DNA of 23,431 nt, taken from positions 5,487-28,917 of the forward strand of contig JAHZDE010000018.1 in NCBI GenBank assembly GCA_019422525.1, written 5' to 3'. Below are positions 1 through 7,752 of the stretch, piece after piece. Source of the DNA: Clostridiales bacterium. Lineage in GTDB: Bacteria > Bacillota > Clostridia > Oscillospirales > Acutalibacteraceae. Below the pieces are notes generated by a model, which searched no databases, was not told the DNA's origin, and saw nothing but the letters and a program-made list of their open reading frames with translations. The translations under genes and the position numbers were made by a program. How positions within the stretch are numbered: the first letter of the stretch is position 1; every line of letters begins with the position of its first letter.

Positions 1-378
1 CCCCATATTGATGAAGCCAGCAACATTTTCCCCAAGCACCCAACGGGGCCGCAGCTCGGTAATAACGCGGCACATTTCCGGCCACAGGTAGCGTTCATCC
101 GCAAAGCCCTTCCGTTTTCCGGCGGTGGAGAAGGGCTGACAGGGAAAGCCGCCTGAGATAACGGTAACTGTTTCAAGTCCTGTTTTTTCAAAAAACGCCT
201 CCTTCGTGAAAGTAGTAATATCCCGGAACCTGGGAACATCCGGCCATCGTGCGGAGAGGACGGAGTGCGGAAAATCCGCCCACTCACACTGGCAGACGGT
301 TTCAAACCCGGCAGCCTCCGCCGCCAGGTCCAGACCGCCAATGCCGGAAAACAGGCTCACATGGGTCAGTTTATTCAT
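1..378 (-). CDS. DNA (cytosine-5-)-methyltransferase, N-terminal 126 residues (runs off the window)
   Basis: Transfers a methyl group from S-adenosylmethionine to C5 of cytosine. Reading the minus strand from the ATG at 378 gives an open frame to the window edge. Visible motifs are the SAM-binding motif I (LFSGIGGLDLAAEAAGF, about residues 9-25), motif IV with the catalytic Cys80 in GGFPCQPFS, and motif VI (GENVAGF) near residue 120. The target-recognition domain and C-terminus are missing because the window ends. The start overlaps the stop of the small upstream gene by 8 bp, so translation is probably coupled. Such solitary methyltransferases follow virB4 in this ICE family and may protect entering DNA from restriction (inference). 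No partner endonuclease is visible. Confidence 0.93.
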   Translation of the reverse strand, partial: MNKLTHVSLFSGIGGLDLAAEAAGFETVCQCEWADFPHSVLSARWPDVPRFRDITTFTKEAFFEKTGLETVTVISGGFPCQPFSTAGKRKGFADERYLWPEMCRVITELRPRWVLGENVAGFINMG

Positions 379-544
379 GGTTCTTCGGAGCACGGAACGG
401 TTCGATCTCACTTTCCAGCTCCGCAAGGACCGCCTCCATATCCGCCGTGACCGCCTTGCTTCTGGCGATCAGCCGGTTCATCACATCAAAGAAGGTTTCA
501 CCTTCCTGTTTTTCTTCCGTATGCAAATAGCGGGGATCATTCAT
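371..544 (-). CDS. Small conserved ICE protein of unknown function (57 aa)
   Basis: I do not recognise this family. The protein starts at the ATG at 544 (MNDPRYLHTEEK) and is acidic and probably helical (MNRLIARSKAVTADMEAVLAEL), with no membrane segment or cysteine motif. A longer in-frame start at 574 exists but lies well inside virB4. The start at 544 overlaps the virB4 stop by 8 bp and its own stop overlaps the methyltransferase start by 8 bp, the usual arrangement for translationally coupled genes. Position between virB4 and the methyltransferase suggests a transfer accessory or methyltransferase partner role, but nothing in the sequence shows it. Confidence 0.7.
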   Translation of the reverse strand: MNDPRYLHTEEKQEGETFFDVMNRLIARSKAVTADMEAVLAELESEIEPFRAPKNHE

Positions 545-2966
545 GTTCGTTTTCTCCTTTCCCGGTTTCACCAAGTTTTGTTGTCATAATGCTGTAAAGT
601 TCATTGTCCTTCGGGAAGTCATCCACAAAAGGCAGGATCACATTGCCGAAGAAGATCAGCCCCTCGCCGGGGCCTGCGTTGCTGATATGCGCCGCCTGCT
701 GGTTGGAGATATTCAGGCGCTCGCAGAGGATTTTCCTGTCTCCGCTGGCCTGGTTCAGAAGGTACACAAAATCGCTGTTTTCAAAGATGTTCTCGATCTC
801 CGGGGAGGAAAGCAGGTCCTTAATGTTCTGCGTGATCCCCGTGGGGATACCGCCCCATTTGCGAAAGCGTTTCCAAATCTCTACACTCCAGGAACCAACC
901 TCGCCCCGCAGCAGAAGGTGGAACTCGTCCACGAAGTACCAGGTGGATTTGCCCTGATCCCGGTTTTGGGAAACACGGTTCCACACCTGATCCTGGATCA
1001 CCAGCATACCCAGGCTTTTGAGCTGCTTTCCCAGCTCCTTGATATCGAAGCAGACAATGCGGTTGTTGATATCCACATTGGTACGGTGGTTAAAAACATT
1101 CAGGCTGCCATGCACATATAGTTCCAGTGCCGCCGCGATCCGCTGCGCCTCCGGCTCCGGCTGCCGTTTGATCTCGTTATACAAATCTTCCAGCAGCGGC
1201 ATATTCTCCGGGAGGGGGTCTGCGATATAGGGGCGGTACACGATCCGCACGGCACGGTCAATGACCGTTTTTTCCACTGGCTCCAGACCGTTCCGGCCGC
1301 CTGCCGCCAGTTCACAGAACGACAGGATAAAGTCGGATTTCAGCGCCAGCGGGTTATCGTCCTCGCTGTAATTGAGGTTGATATCCATAGGGTTCACATA
1401 CTGTGTGCTGGTAGGTGAGATTTTGATGACCTGACCTTCCAGACGGTTCACCAGCGGGAAATATTCTGCCTCCGGGTCGCAGATCAGGATATCGTCCTTT
1501 GTGTTCAGGAACACACCCACAATGGAACGCTTTGCGGAAAAGCTCTTGCCGCTGCCGGGCGTGCCTAAGATCATGCCGTTGGGTGTTTTCAGCTTTTTGC
1601 GGTCAGCAAGGATCATATTGCCGGAAGTGGCATTGAGCCCATAGTAGAGAGCTTCACCGCCGTGGAAAATCTCCTGCGTGGTGAAGGGAACGAACACCGC
1701 CACCGCCGAAGTGGTAAGTCCGCGCTGTATCTTAATGCGGTTGACACCCAGGGGCAGAGCCGACACGAAGCCGTCCTCTTGCTGGAAGTCCAGCCGCACC
1801 AGGGAGCAGTTATATTTCTGTGCCACGCTTGCCGCACGGAGAAGGTCATTCTCCAGCTTTTGCTTGCTGTCCGCAAAGTTCACCACCAGGAAGGTTATTA
1901 GGAACATCCGCTCATTTCTGCTTTGCAGATCACGGAGGATGTTCTTTGCCTCGCCTGCGTAGGTGGCAAGGTCAGTTGGGATGATATCCATATCGAAACC
2001 TTCCCGCACCGCCTTTTTCTGCGCGTCGATCTTCATACTGTCAATGTCAGTGATCTTCCGCTTGACCGTTTTGATCGCCTCGTTCTGGTCCATGCTGCGG
2101 ATATGGAGGCTGACAAGCAGCCCGCTGTCTGTATCCAGCAGTTCGGTGAGCATACGGTCATCCATTTCCGGTGCGCTGATCTGCAGGAAGGACACGGCGC
2201 AGAATTTATCCGCCATCGTGAACTTCCTTGCTTCACCGAAGCGGAAGGAGGAAGGTGCGATAAAATCCTGAACCGACAGGCCGGAAGGGGCAAGCCAGCT
2301 CCATTCAAAGGCAAACCGTTCCCCGTCCGGGTGCAGGATGCCGTGGAGCATTTCCAGCCACTCCTTGCCGCCAAGCTCCTTTGCCAAAGCACCCATGACC
2401 TTGAAATGGTTGAGGGCGTCCATGACGATCCGGGAAAATCGTGCCCGTGCGGTTTTGCTGTCCCGTGCCTCGATGGTGAGGGTCAGGTACTTTGTTTTGA
2501 TTAGACCGTTGTTGCCCCGTTCAAGCTGCTTGCGGAGCATTTGCGTGTAAAGCTCACGGATATGGTCGAAGTGATCTCCCTGCGCCGCGATCTCGATACG
2601 CTTTACAAAATCCTCCCGGTTCATGCGGCGGCTCACAAGGGAGAGCTGCATCCCGATAGAAGCGTCATGGGCGTTATACATATCGCAGAGGGCTTCAAAG
2701 ATTGCCGTCTGGTCGTCAGGCTTTGCAAGCTGATAATTCACATCCTCGAACTCGATACACTTCGACCAGGTGTGGTCATCCAGCTTGCACAGGCCGTCCG
2801 GGTACATCTGGCGGAACGGTAAGGTATCCTGTGCGGAATGTACCTTGCCGTCACCTCTGGCGGTTTCCAGGATACGGCTGATTTCACGCTTTTCTGCGGC
2901 GGTCAGTTTTACCGCGGCTTTTGCCGCCTGCCGTGCCTGCGGCTCTGGCTTTCGCTTTCTGAACAA
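537..2966 (-). CDS. virB4: VirB4/TraE-type conjugation ATPase
   Basis: Cytoplasmic ATPase that powers assembly of the type IV secretion channel at the inner membrane. The 809-residue product is of typical length. Walker A is GTPGSGKS (about residues 468-475), and a Walker B-like FVDEFHLLL lies towards the C-terminus, followed by the Arg-rich segment and GITQNIKDLL characteristic of the family. The N-terminal half matches the CagE/TrbE/VirB family domain. The start is TTG at 2966, chosen because a strong AAGGAGGTG lies 7 bases upstream. It overlaps the 3' end of prgI by 83 bp in another frame, implying coupled translation. The gene appears intact, unlike virD4 in the same operon. Confidence 0.95.
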   Translation of the reverse strand: MFRKRKPEPQARQAAKAAVKLTAAEKREISRILETARGDGKVHSAQDTLPFRQMYPDGLCKLDDHTWSKCIEFEDVNYQLAKPDDQTAIFEALCDMYNAHDASIGMQLSLVSRRMNREDFVKRIEIAAQGDHFDHIRELYTQMLRKQLERGNNGLIKTKYLTLTIEARDSKTARARFSRIVMDALNHFKVMGALAKELGGKEWLEMLHGILHPDGERFAFEWSWLAPSGLSVQDFIAPSSFRFGEARKFTMADKFCAVSFLQISAPEMDDRMLTELLDTDSGLLVSLHIRSMDQNEAIKTVKRKITDIDSMKIDAQKKAVREGFDMDIIPTDLATYAGEAKNILRDLQSRNERMFLITFLVVNFADSKQKLENDLLRAASVAQKYNCSLVRLDFQQEDGFVSALPLGVNRIKIQRGLTTSAVAVFVPFTTQEIFHGGEALYYGLNATSGNMILADRKKLKTPNGMILGTPGSGKSFSAKRSIVGVFLNTKDDILICDPEAEYFPLVNRLEGQVIKISPTSTQYVNPMDINLNYSEDDNPLALKSDFILSFCELAAGGRNGLEPVEKTVIDRAVRIVYRPYIADPLPENMPLLEDLYNEIKRQPEPEAQRIAAALELYVHGSLNVFNHRTNVDINNRIVCFDIKELGKQLKSLGMLVIQDQVWNRVSQNRDQGKSTWYFVDEFHLLLRGEVGSWSVEIWKRFRKWGGIPTGITQNIKDLLSSPEIENIFENSDFVYLLNQASGDRKILCERLNISNQQAAHISNAGPGEGLIFFGNVILPFVDDFPKDNELYSIMTTKLGETGKGENEHE

Positions 2967-3318
2967 TGGCTTTCACCTCCTTTTCCGCCTGGGCCTGCCG
3001 CTCCAGGGCTGCATAGAAATTGTTTGTCTGGTAAGGGCGCTCCTTCGTCCGCAGGAACATACAGCGGATAATCTGTCCGGCCACCACCTCCAGGGGTTGA
3101 CCGTGCCGCTCATACATGGCGAGCAGAAAGAACGGGAGCATGACGATAATCATGCAGAACGCGGCGGCGCTGTTGCTGGCCGTGCGTCTGAGCAAAAAGA
3201 AAAGCGGTACTCCGATGAGTGCCGCCGCTCCGAAACATATAAGCTGCCGTTTGGTAAGCCCAAACAGCACTTTGGATTTTACTTTCGTCAAATCCTTTGG
3301 AATGGTTACATACGCCAA
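2884..3318 (-). CDS. PrgI family conjugation membrane protein
   Basis: Small membrane protein of the Gram-positive type IV secretion channel, comparable to PrgI of pCF10 (VirB3-like). It is 144 residues long, with the family opening AYVTIPKDL, two adjacent hydrophobic segments at about residues 26-45 and 50-68, and a basic C-terminal tail (KSRGKTDRRRKA). The start is TTG at 3318 with AAGGAGG nine bases upstream; no ATG fits. It begins 14 bases after the virB6-like stop and its end overlaps virB4 by 83 bp. The basic tail is encoded in the overlap and may face the cytoplasm near VirB4 (inference). Confidence 0.9.
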   Translation of the reverse strand: MAYVTIPKDLTKVKSKVLFGLTKRQLICFGAAALIGVPLFFLLRRTASNSAAAFCMIIVMLPFFLLAMYERHGQPLEVVAGQIIRCMFLRTKERPYQTNNFYAALERQAQAEKEVKAIVQKAKARAAGTAGGKSRGKTDRRRKA

Positions 3319-3332
3319 TTTATCAAGCCTCC

Positions 3333-4202
3333 TTAATGCGCTCCGAACAGGCTCTTAGAGAGGCTGCCGGTCTTGAACAGGGCGAAGCACAGCAGGACCG
3401 TGTAGCCCATGCAGGCCCATATCGCGCCTGAGATGTTTCCGTCCGTGGCGATACTCTGTACCAAAACAGAGTAGATTCCCACGCACACCATGATTAGAAA
3501 TGCCTGGAACGCCAATGCAAACAGGGATTTCAAGTAGTTCTGTCCTGTATGGCTCCAATCCCGGTTTGTCATAGTGGCAAGCGGAATCGGTCCAACGGAA
3601 GTTGTCAAATACACCTCGATCATGCGGCCGTAGATGACAAGCATGATACAGATGGAAAGGGCGTTCATGGTAAGCCCCACGAAAAGGGACTGGAACCATA
3701 GCCCGAACAGTTCTCCCGTGCCCAGGGCTTCAAGCTGCGCCTCCATATCCGTGATGACGCTGCTGATATCAATGGAGGTATTCCCAATAATGACTCCCGC
3801 GCTGCTGTTCACAACGCTTTGCCCTACATCGAAGATACCCATGACGATATTCCATGTGTTCGTCACAATGAGAACGGCACAGAAGGTCTTGAAAATCCAC
3901 TTGAAGAACATCCAGGTATCTACATCATGCAGATTATTTTTCTCTGTCACAAGCTGGATCAGCTCATAACACATTACGAATGTCAGGATAACCCCGGCGA
4001 TTGGAACGATCACCGTTTCAGAAAGGTTTCGGATCATAGAAAAGACGCCGCTGTTCCATGCCAGCGGCGTCTGTCCCACTTCACCGGCGATCTCGCCTAC
4101 TTTGGTATTGACCGTATCGAACATGCCCGACAGGTTTCCCGTGATCCCCTCGATGAGCAGCCCTCGGAGCCATTCATCGAGTTTGTCGAGTATGCCGCCC
4201 AT
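3333..4202 (-). CDS. VirB6/TrbL-like conjugation membrane protein (CD0411 family type)
   Basis: Polytopic inner-membrane component of the transfer channel. The 289-residue product has an amphipathic N-terminus (GGILDKLDEWLRGLLIEGI) and about five hydrophobic segments, near residues 60-85, 105-130, 165-195, 230-250 and 265-283. This layout and the position between the Maff2 protein and PrgI match the VirB6-like proteins of Tn1549-type ICEs. The ATG at 4202 follows the Maff2 stop by 20 bases with a weak GGTGAT ribosome site. Function is assigned from family, topology and neighbours; there is no catalytic motif to check. Confidence 0.88.
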   Translation of the reverse strand: MGGILDKLDEWLRGLLIEGITGNLSGMFDTVNTKVGEIAGEVGQTPLAWNSGVFSMIRNLSETVIVPIAGVILTFVMCYELIQLVTEKNNLHDVDTWMFFKWIFKTFCAVLIVTNTWNIVMGIFDVGQSVVNSSAGVIIGNTSIDISSVITDMEAQLEALGTGELFGLWFQSLFVGLTMNALSICIMLVIYGRMIEVYLTTSVGPIPLATMTNRDWSHTGQNYLKSLFALAFQAFLIMVCVGIYSVLVQSIATDGNISGAIWACMGYTVLLCFALFKTGSLSKSLFGAH

Positions 4203-4222
4203 AAGCGATCACCGCCGGACGA

Positions 4223-4438
4223 TCAACCGAACAGGCCGGAGAGCAGAGGTACAAGGGTGATGCCAATGAGGGCGACACCGCCGCCGGCCATCAACTGTTT
4301 CATACCCTGGCTTTTGGAAGCAGGGTTGTCCTGACCGTAACCTTCCAGAAGGTTGATAACGCCCCAGATACCAAGACCTGCGCCCAGGGCCACTACGAGA
4401 GTCTGCAAAACACCAACTGCACTGTTGAAAAATTCCAT
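4223..4438 (-). CDS. Maff2 family small membrane protein
   Basis: A 71-residue protein with two hydrophobic stretches (about residues 8-29 and 50-70) separated by a short polar loop with LLEGYGQDNPASKSQGMKQL, which is the Maff2 family pattern found beside virD4 in Firmicute ICEs. Size and topology are like VirB2/TrbC pilins, so a channel or pilus subunit role is plausible but inferred. The ATG at 4438 has AGGAGG eight bases upstream. It lies 36 bases downstream of the virD4 stop and 20 bases upstream of the virB6-like gene. Confidence 0.9.
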   Translation of the reverse strand: MEFFNSAVGVLQTLVVALGAGLGIWGVINLLEGYGQDNPASKSQGMKQLMAGGGVALIGITLVPLLSGLFG

Positions 4439-4474
4439 AAAATAATCCTCCTAAAAAATGTTTTTGATTTTGGG

Positions 4475-5287
4475 TTAAGTTGTTGCGTCAATCTCGTACA
4501 CATCGAAGGTGTCCGTGGGTTTTACCACGGCACGCTGCTTCTTCATGTACCGTTCCATGTCAAAGACATTTTTAGGGTCGGCGTCGGCCGTGTATCTGTA
4601 ATTCGGGTGCCGGGTGAGGTCGTACTTGTCCGAAAGGAACGGGCGCACGCCCCGCAGCATGAAGATACACTTGCCGCCGTCCATCACTGCCAATTCGTCC
4701 TGGGTCATCAACTCCTTTCCTAATTTCTGATAACTGAGGCCGTGGGAAACCTGGCTGCCCCGGTTTTCGGACTGGTTATAGAGATCAATCGTCTCTTTTC
4801 CCAGCAGCTCCGAAATTTCCTTGAGCGTGGATTTCTCCTTGCCTCCCAAAAACAAGGTGCTGTCACAGTTACCGACAATGGTATCTGCCGCATCCTTGTA
4901 GATGGTCTTTAACTGGCTCTGCGACTGCAAAATAATAGAAGCCGATATCTCACGGCTTCGGATGGTAGCAATCAGCTTATCGAAGTTCGGTATCTGGCCG
5001 ATGTTGGCAAACTCGTCCAGGATCAGACGGACATGGACGGGCAGCCGCCCGCCGTAGAAGTCATCCGCCTTGTCGCAGAGCAGATTGAAAAGCTGACTAT
5101 ACATGAGGGCGGCCACGAAATTGAAAGTGCTGTCCGTATCCGAAAGGATCACAAACAACGCCGTCTTTTGGTCGCCCAGGGTATCCAGTTCCAGTTCGTC
5201 ATATTCCATCAGGTCCCGCAGCTCCTTGATATCGAAGGGAGCAAGCCGGGCACCGCAGGAAATGAGGATGGATTTTAAGGTCTTGCC
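4475..5287 (-). pseudogene. virD4: virD4 coupling protein, 3' part, separated from its start by the nested element
   Basis: C-terminal 270 or so residues of the type IV coupling protein. The frame reads from the junction GGC AAG ACC (GKTLKSILISCGARLAPFDI) through Walker B (LPVHVRLILDEFANIGQIPN) and the conserved IATIRSREISASIILQ and LFLGGKEKSTLKEIS segments to a TAA at 4475. An ATG at 5209 is only an internal methionine without a ribosome site. The upstream part of the gene is at 14195-15141. Within the nested element the same frame meets a TGA about 15 bases before the junction, so no natural fusion is made. It carries Walker B but not Walker A and should be non-functional alone. Confidence 0.95.
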
Positions 5288-5335
5288 AGAAACAAATTGT
5301 CAAGGACTTTTTAATCAAGTTTACAAAGAAGTCAC
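5286..5335. repeat. IME left end: crossover dinucleotide and recombinase site
   Basis: CC at 5286-5287 is the crossover dinucleotide. GACTTTTTAATCA lies at 5305-5317, 17 bases inside it, and GAAGTC follows at 5328-5333. The right end has the same motifs in inverted orientation at the same distance, so this is the likely recombinase-binding half. The tnpW stop codon (5332-5334) lies within it. Confidence 0.85.
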
Positions 5336-5502
5336 ATTTTGCGGACTTCATCACGGAGCAGACGCTTGATTTTGTCCTCCATCGTCTCTTTGGCGGTCTC
5401 GCTGAAATGGACACGGACAATATAGGTGGTCTTGCCGATCTGCTTTCTGACAGTCGGGCAAGGGCTGTTGTTGGCGGTGCGGTTGGTTGCGGTATTGTTC
5501 AT
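5332..5502 (-). CDS. tnpW: TnpW-like transposon protein (56 aa)
   Basis: A short gene at the left end of the IME. It starts at the ATG at 5502, with CAGGAGG 8-9 bases upstream, and runs to a TGA at 5332. The product begins MNNTATNRTANNSPCPTVRK, followed by a basic beta-rich core (QIGKTTYIVRVHFSETAKET) and a C-terminal helix (MEDKIKRLLRDEVRKM). This resembles TnpW proteins that accompany TnpX-type serine recombinases; their biochemical role is not established. The stop codon is inside the terminal recombinase site, so the gene fills the element to its edge. Assigned by recognition of the family pattern and context. Confidence 0.85.
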   Translation of the reverse strand: MNNTATNRTANNSPCPTVRKQIGKTTYIVRVHFSETAKETMEDKIKRLLRDEVRKM

Positions 5503-5528
5503 TCAAAATCCTCCTGTAAATGAAAATA

Positions 5529-5553
5529 GCCCGGTGACTTTTCATCATCGGGC
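5529..5553 (-). terminator. Hairpin upstream of tnpW
   Basis: GCCCGGTGA (5529-5537) pairs with TCATCGGGC (5545-5553), nine pairs with one G-T wobble and a 7-base loop. On the minus strand it is followed by a T-rich stretch (TATTTTCATTT) just before the tnpW ribosome site. It could terminate transcription or attenuate tnpW. Confidence 0.5.
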
Positions 5554-5567
5554 GGTGTCGGTATGAG

Positions 5568-5639
5568 GGAAGAAGGCAAGGCGGCAACTTTAAGGTATCT
5601 ATAAAACCTTTGCCGCCTTTGCCATGTTTGCCTTCTTCC
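5568..5639 (-). terminator. Large compound hairpin after the primase gene
   Basis: A perfect 12-bp outer inverted repeat, GGAAGAAGGCAA (5568-5579) with TTGCCTTCTTCC (5628-5639), encloses a second one, GGCGGCA (5580-5586) with TGCCGCC (5611-5617), and an inner AAGGT/ACCTT. It lies 5 bases downstream of the primase-helicase stop. A transcription terminator is the simplest reading, but the tract after it is not a strong T-run; a replication or transfer structure is possible. Confidence 0.55.
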
Positions 5640-5644
5640 TGTTG

Positions 5645-7519
5645 TCAGTTGCGGAGATAGCAGACCCATGTTGCGCCGTCTTTCTCGGTCATAAGCCTAT
5701 CCCCGATACGGCTCTTTGCCGTCCTCATGGTGCGTGAGGAAATGCCACGGTCATTGACCGCTTTCTCAAGCTCTGCGCTCGGCATACGCTTTCCGTCTGC
5801 AAGTAGCTCAAGTATCAGCATTTCAGCCTGTGCCGTCTTGCTCTCGGTCTTGGTGGTGTCCGTCCCGGCAAGAAGCTCATCGGCGGTAATGTCGTATGCG
5901 CCTATCCATTCAAAGCCTTTCTCGTCCCCCAGAGAAAAGGCAAGGGACTGTCCGGGCGGTGCAAGGGAGCTTTTCTCATGGATAAGCACCCTCGTTGTGG
6001 GGCTGTCCTTCAGCTTGCCGATAAAGAGCAGACTGCGGACTGCCGCCGTAATGTCGATAGACCCTAATCCTCGGTAGGTGCTTTGCGTTCCTGCGGCTTT
6101 GTTGAGGTGTCCTATCAGCACGATAGCGCACCCGGTAGCCTGTGCAATGTCCCCCAGACTGCGGAATATCGGGCGTACCTCGTTTGCCCTGTTCATATCC
6201 ACATCTGCGCCCAGAAACGCCTGCACCGGGTCAATGATAACCAGCCTTGCGTTGTTCTCTCGGATTGCCCTTGCTATGCGTTCATCGGCAAGGGTCAGCG
6301 GCGTGTCCCTGTCATCAATGACAAGCACTCGCTCAAGGTCTGCTTCGGCTTCTATCAGTCGGGGCTTGACCGTATCGCCCAGACCGTCCTCGGCGGTCTG
6401 GTAGATGATATTGAACGGCTCAAGGGTCTGCATATTGGGCAGGGGCTTTCTGTTGGTGCAAGCCGCCGCAAGGCGCATGGCAAAGTAGGTCTTGCCCTCG
6501 CCGGGGTTGCCTTGAATGATAGTCAGCTTTCCGAATGGGATATACGGAAACCATAGCCAATCCACGCTCGTCAGCTCCACATCAGCCATACGGAGCATAG
6601 GGACGGGCTGGGCTGTTGGCAGCTCTCGCAGCGTGATTGTCTCGGCTATAAATCTACGGTCTGGAATGTCCTTTTTCTGCAAGAGAACATCGTTCCAGTC
6701 CTTCCTTGCCGGGACAAGGCGAATGACCGTTATCGGCTCTGGAATGGTCTGCACAAGCCTTGTAGCGGCTTCTGCTCCTGCGGTGTCGCTGTCAAGGCAG
6801 AGGAACACTTTCTTGGTGTCCTGTCGTTCAGAAAGGAAACGCTCAAGGGCTTTGCCCGAAACGCCGCCCAGGGCAAGGTAGCTTCTTGTCTGCCAGTCCT
6901 GCGGATAAAGGCAGATAAAGGATAAAAGGTCTATGGGTGCTTCAAAGACAAAGAGCTGACCGCCGTTTCCCTCATAGCGGAACGGAAAGGACTTGTCAGA
7001 CCCGGCAATGTCCTGTCTGAAAGTGTCCTGTGTCCCTCGCACATGGGCGTATCTCGGTGTGCCGCTACGGTCTCTGCCGACAAACACAACATTGTGCCTT
7101 TTCTCGTCCTCGTAAATATCCCCGGAAAGAAGAAAAGCCTCAACAAGCGTTTTGTTGAGACCTCGGCTTTCGCAAAGATATTGAATTGCTCTGTCGGCTG
7201 TCCTGCTGTGCAAGGGTAAGCGGAACTCCAAAGGCGGTGTGGCGGGGACGGCTTCGGGCTGTCCTTCGCCGCATTCGCCTGTCAGCAGTTGTACGGCTTC
7301 GGGAAAGGACTTGCCGTAAAACTCCATGACAAAATCAATGGGATAGCCGCCCTTGCTCTGGCTGTGGCGAAACCACTTGTTTCCTCTGACGGTCAAGCTG
7401 TCGTGTTCTTTCCAGCGGTATTCTCGTCCGCTTTTGATAAGTGTCTCTCCCTGTGAACGGAGAAAATCTTCCAGACTGACGGCGTTTGCCCTGTCAATCT
7501 GCTCTTGGGTGTAGTGCAT
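5645..7519 (-). CDS. Toprim / RecA-like primase-helicase of the IME
   Basis: Probable DNA primase-helicase that supports replication of the excised element. The 624-residue product has three parts. An N-terminal DUF3991-like region (about 1-85) resembles a primase zinc-ribbon fold but lacks the cysteines. A Toprim domain follows (about 185-290) with Glu193 in FEAPIDLLS and Asp243/Asp245 in LCLDSDTAGAE. A RecA/RepA-type ATPase (about 325-560) has Walker A GNPGEGKT (337-344) and Walker B LVIIDP (426-431). The C-terminal 60 residues look like a winged-helix segment (ADGKRMPSAELEKAVNDRG). The ATG at 7519 has AAGGAGGAC upstream. It follows the 73-residue gene by 11 bases, in the relaxase operon. 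Confidence 0.88.
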   Translation of the reverse strand: MHYTQEQIDRANAVSLEDFLRSQGETLIKSGREYRWKEHDSLTVRGNKWFRHSQSKGGYPIDFVMEFYGKSFPEAVQLLTGECGEGQPEAVPATPPLEFRLPLHSRTADRAIQYLCESRGLNKTLVEAFLLSGDIYEDEKRHNVVFVGRDRSGTPRYAHVRGTQDTFRQDIAGSDKSFPFRYEGNGGQLFVFEAPIDLLSFICLYPQDWQTRSYLALGGVSGKALERFLSERQDTKKVFLCLDSDTAGAEAATRLVQTIPEPITVIRLVPARKDWNDVLLQKKDIPDRRFIAETITLRELPTAQPVPMLRMADVELTSVDWLWFPYIPFGKLTIIQGNPGEGKTYFAMRLAAACTNRKPLPNMQTLEPFNIIYQTAEDGLGDTVKPRLIEAEADLERVLVIDDRDTPLTLADERIARAIRENNARLVIIDPVQAFLGADVDMNRANEVRPIFRSLGDIAQATGCAIVLIGHLNKAAGTQSTYRGLGSIDITAAVRSLLFIGKLKDSPTTRVLIHEKSSLAPPGQSLAFSLGDEKGFEWIGAYDITADELLAGTDTTKTESKTAQAEMLILELLADGKRMPSAELEKAVNDRGISSRTMRTAKSRIGDRLMTEKDGATWVCYLRN

Positions 7520-7530
7520 GGTGTCCTCCT

Positions 7531-7752
7531 TTATTCGTCTGTGCCGGGAGACGGCAGATAGCCCAGCTCCTGCAACATTTCAATCTGCTGGTCGGTAAGG
7601 GTAGCTTCAAAGGCAAGGCACTTTCTGGCGTGTTCGTCCAGCTCGATCAGCTCGGAAAGGGGTCTGCCGTCCTTTAAGGGGTCTCCGCTTAACAGGCGTT
7701 TCGCCGTCCTGCGGATGGGGTTTTGTTCGCTTCTCCAATCGTGATAATTCAT
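7531..7752 (-). CDS. Small IME protein of unknown function (73 aa)
   Basis: I do not recognise a named family. The product (MNYHDWRSEQNPIRRTAKRL) is charged and helical, with a central ELIELDEHARKCLAFEATLT and LTDQQIEMLQELGYLPS near the end; it has no membrane segment. The ATG at 7752 overlaps the relaxase TGA as ATGA, with AAGGAGG upstream inside the relaxase gene. Its place between relaxase and primase suggests an accessory role in mobilisation or replication, which is inference only. Confidence 0.75.
   Translation of the reverse strand: MNYHDWRSEQNPIRRTAKRLLSGDPLKDGRPLSELIELDEHARKCLAFEATLTDQQIEMLQELGYLPSPGTDE

Noticed and set aside
543..2504. Long plus-strand frames opposite virB4 (for example 1923-2504)
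   Set aside because: They are antisense shadows of a GC-rich, well-conserved gene and have no family resemblance or ribosome sites.
4475..5209. A free-standing 244-residue coupling protein starting at 5209
   Set aside because: The reading frame continues upstream into conserved VirD4 sequence as far as the IME junction, and 5209 has no ribosome site.
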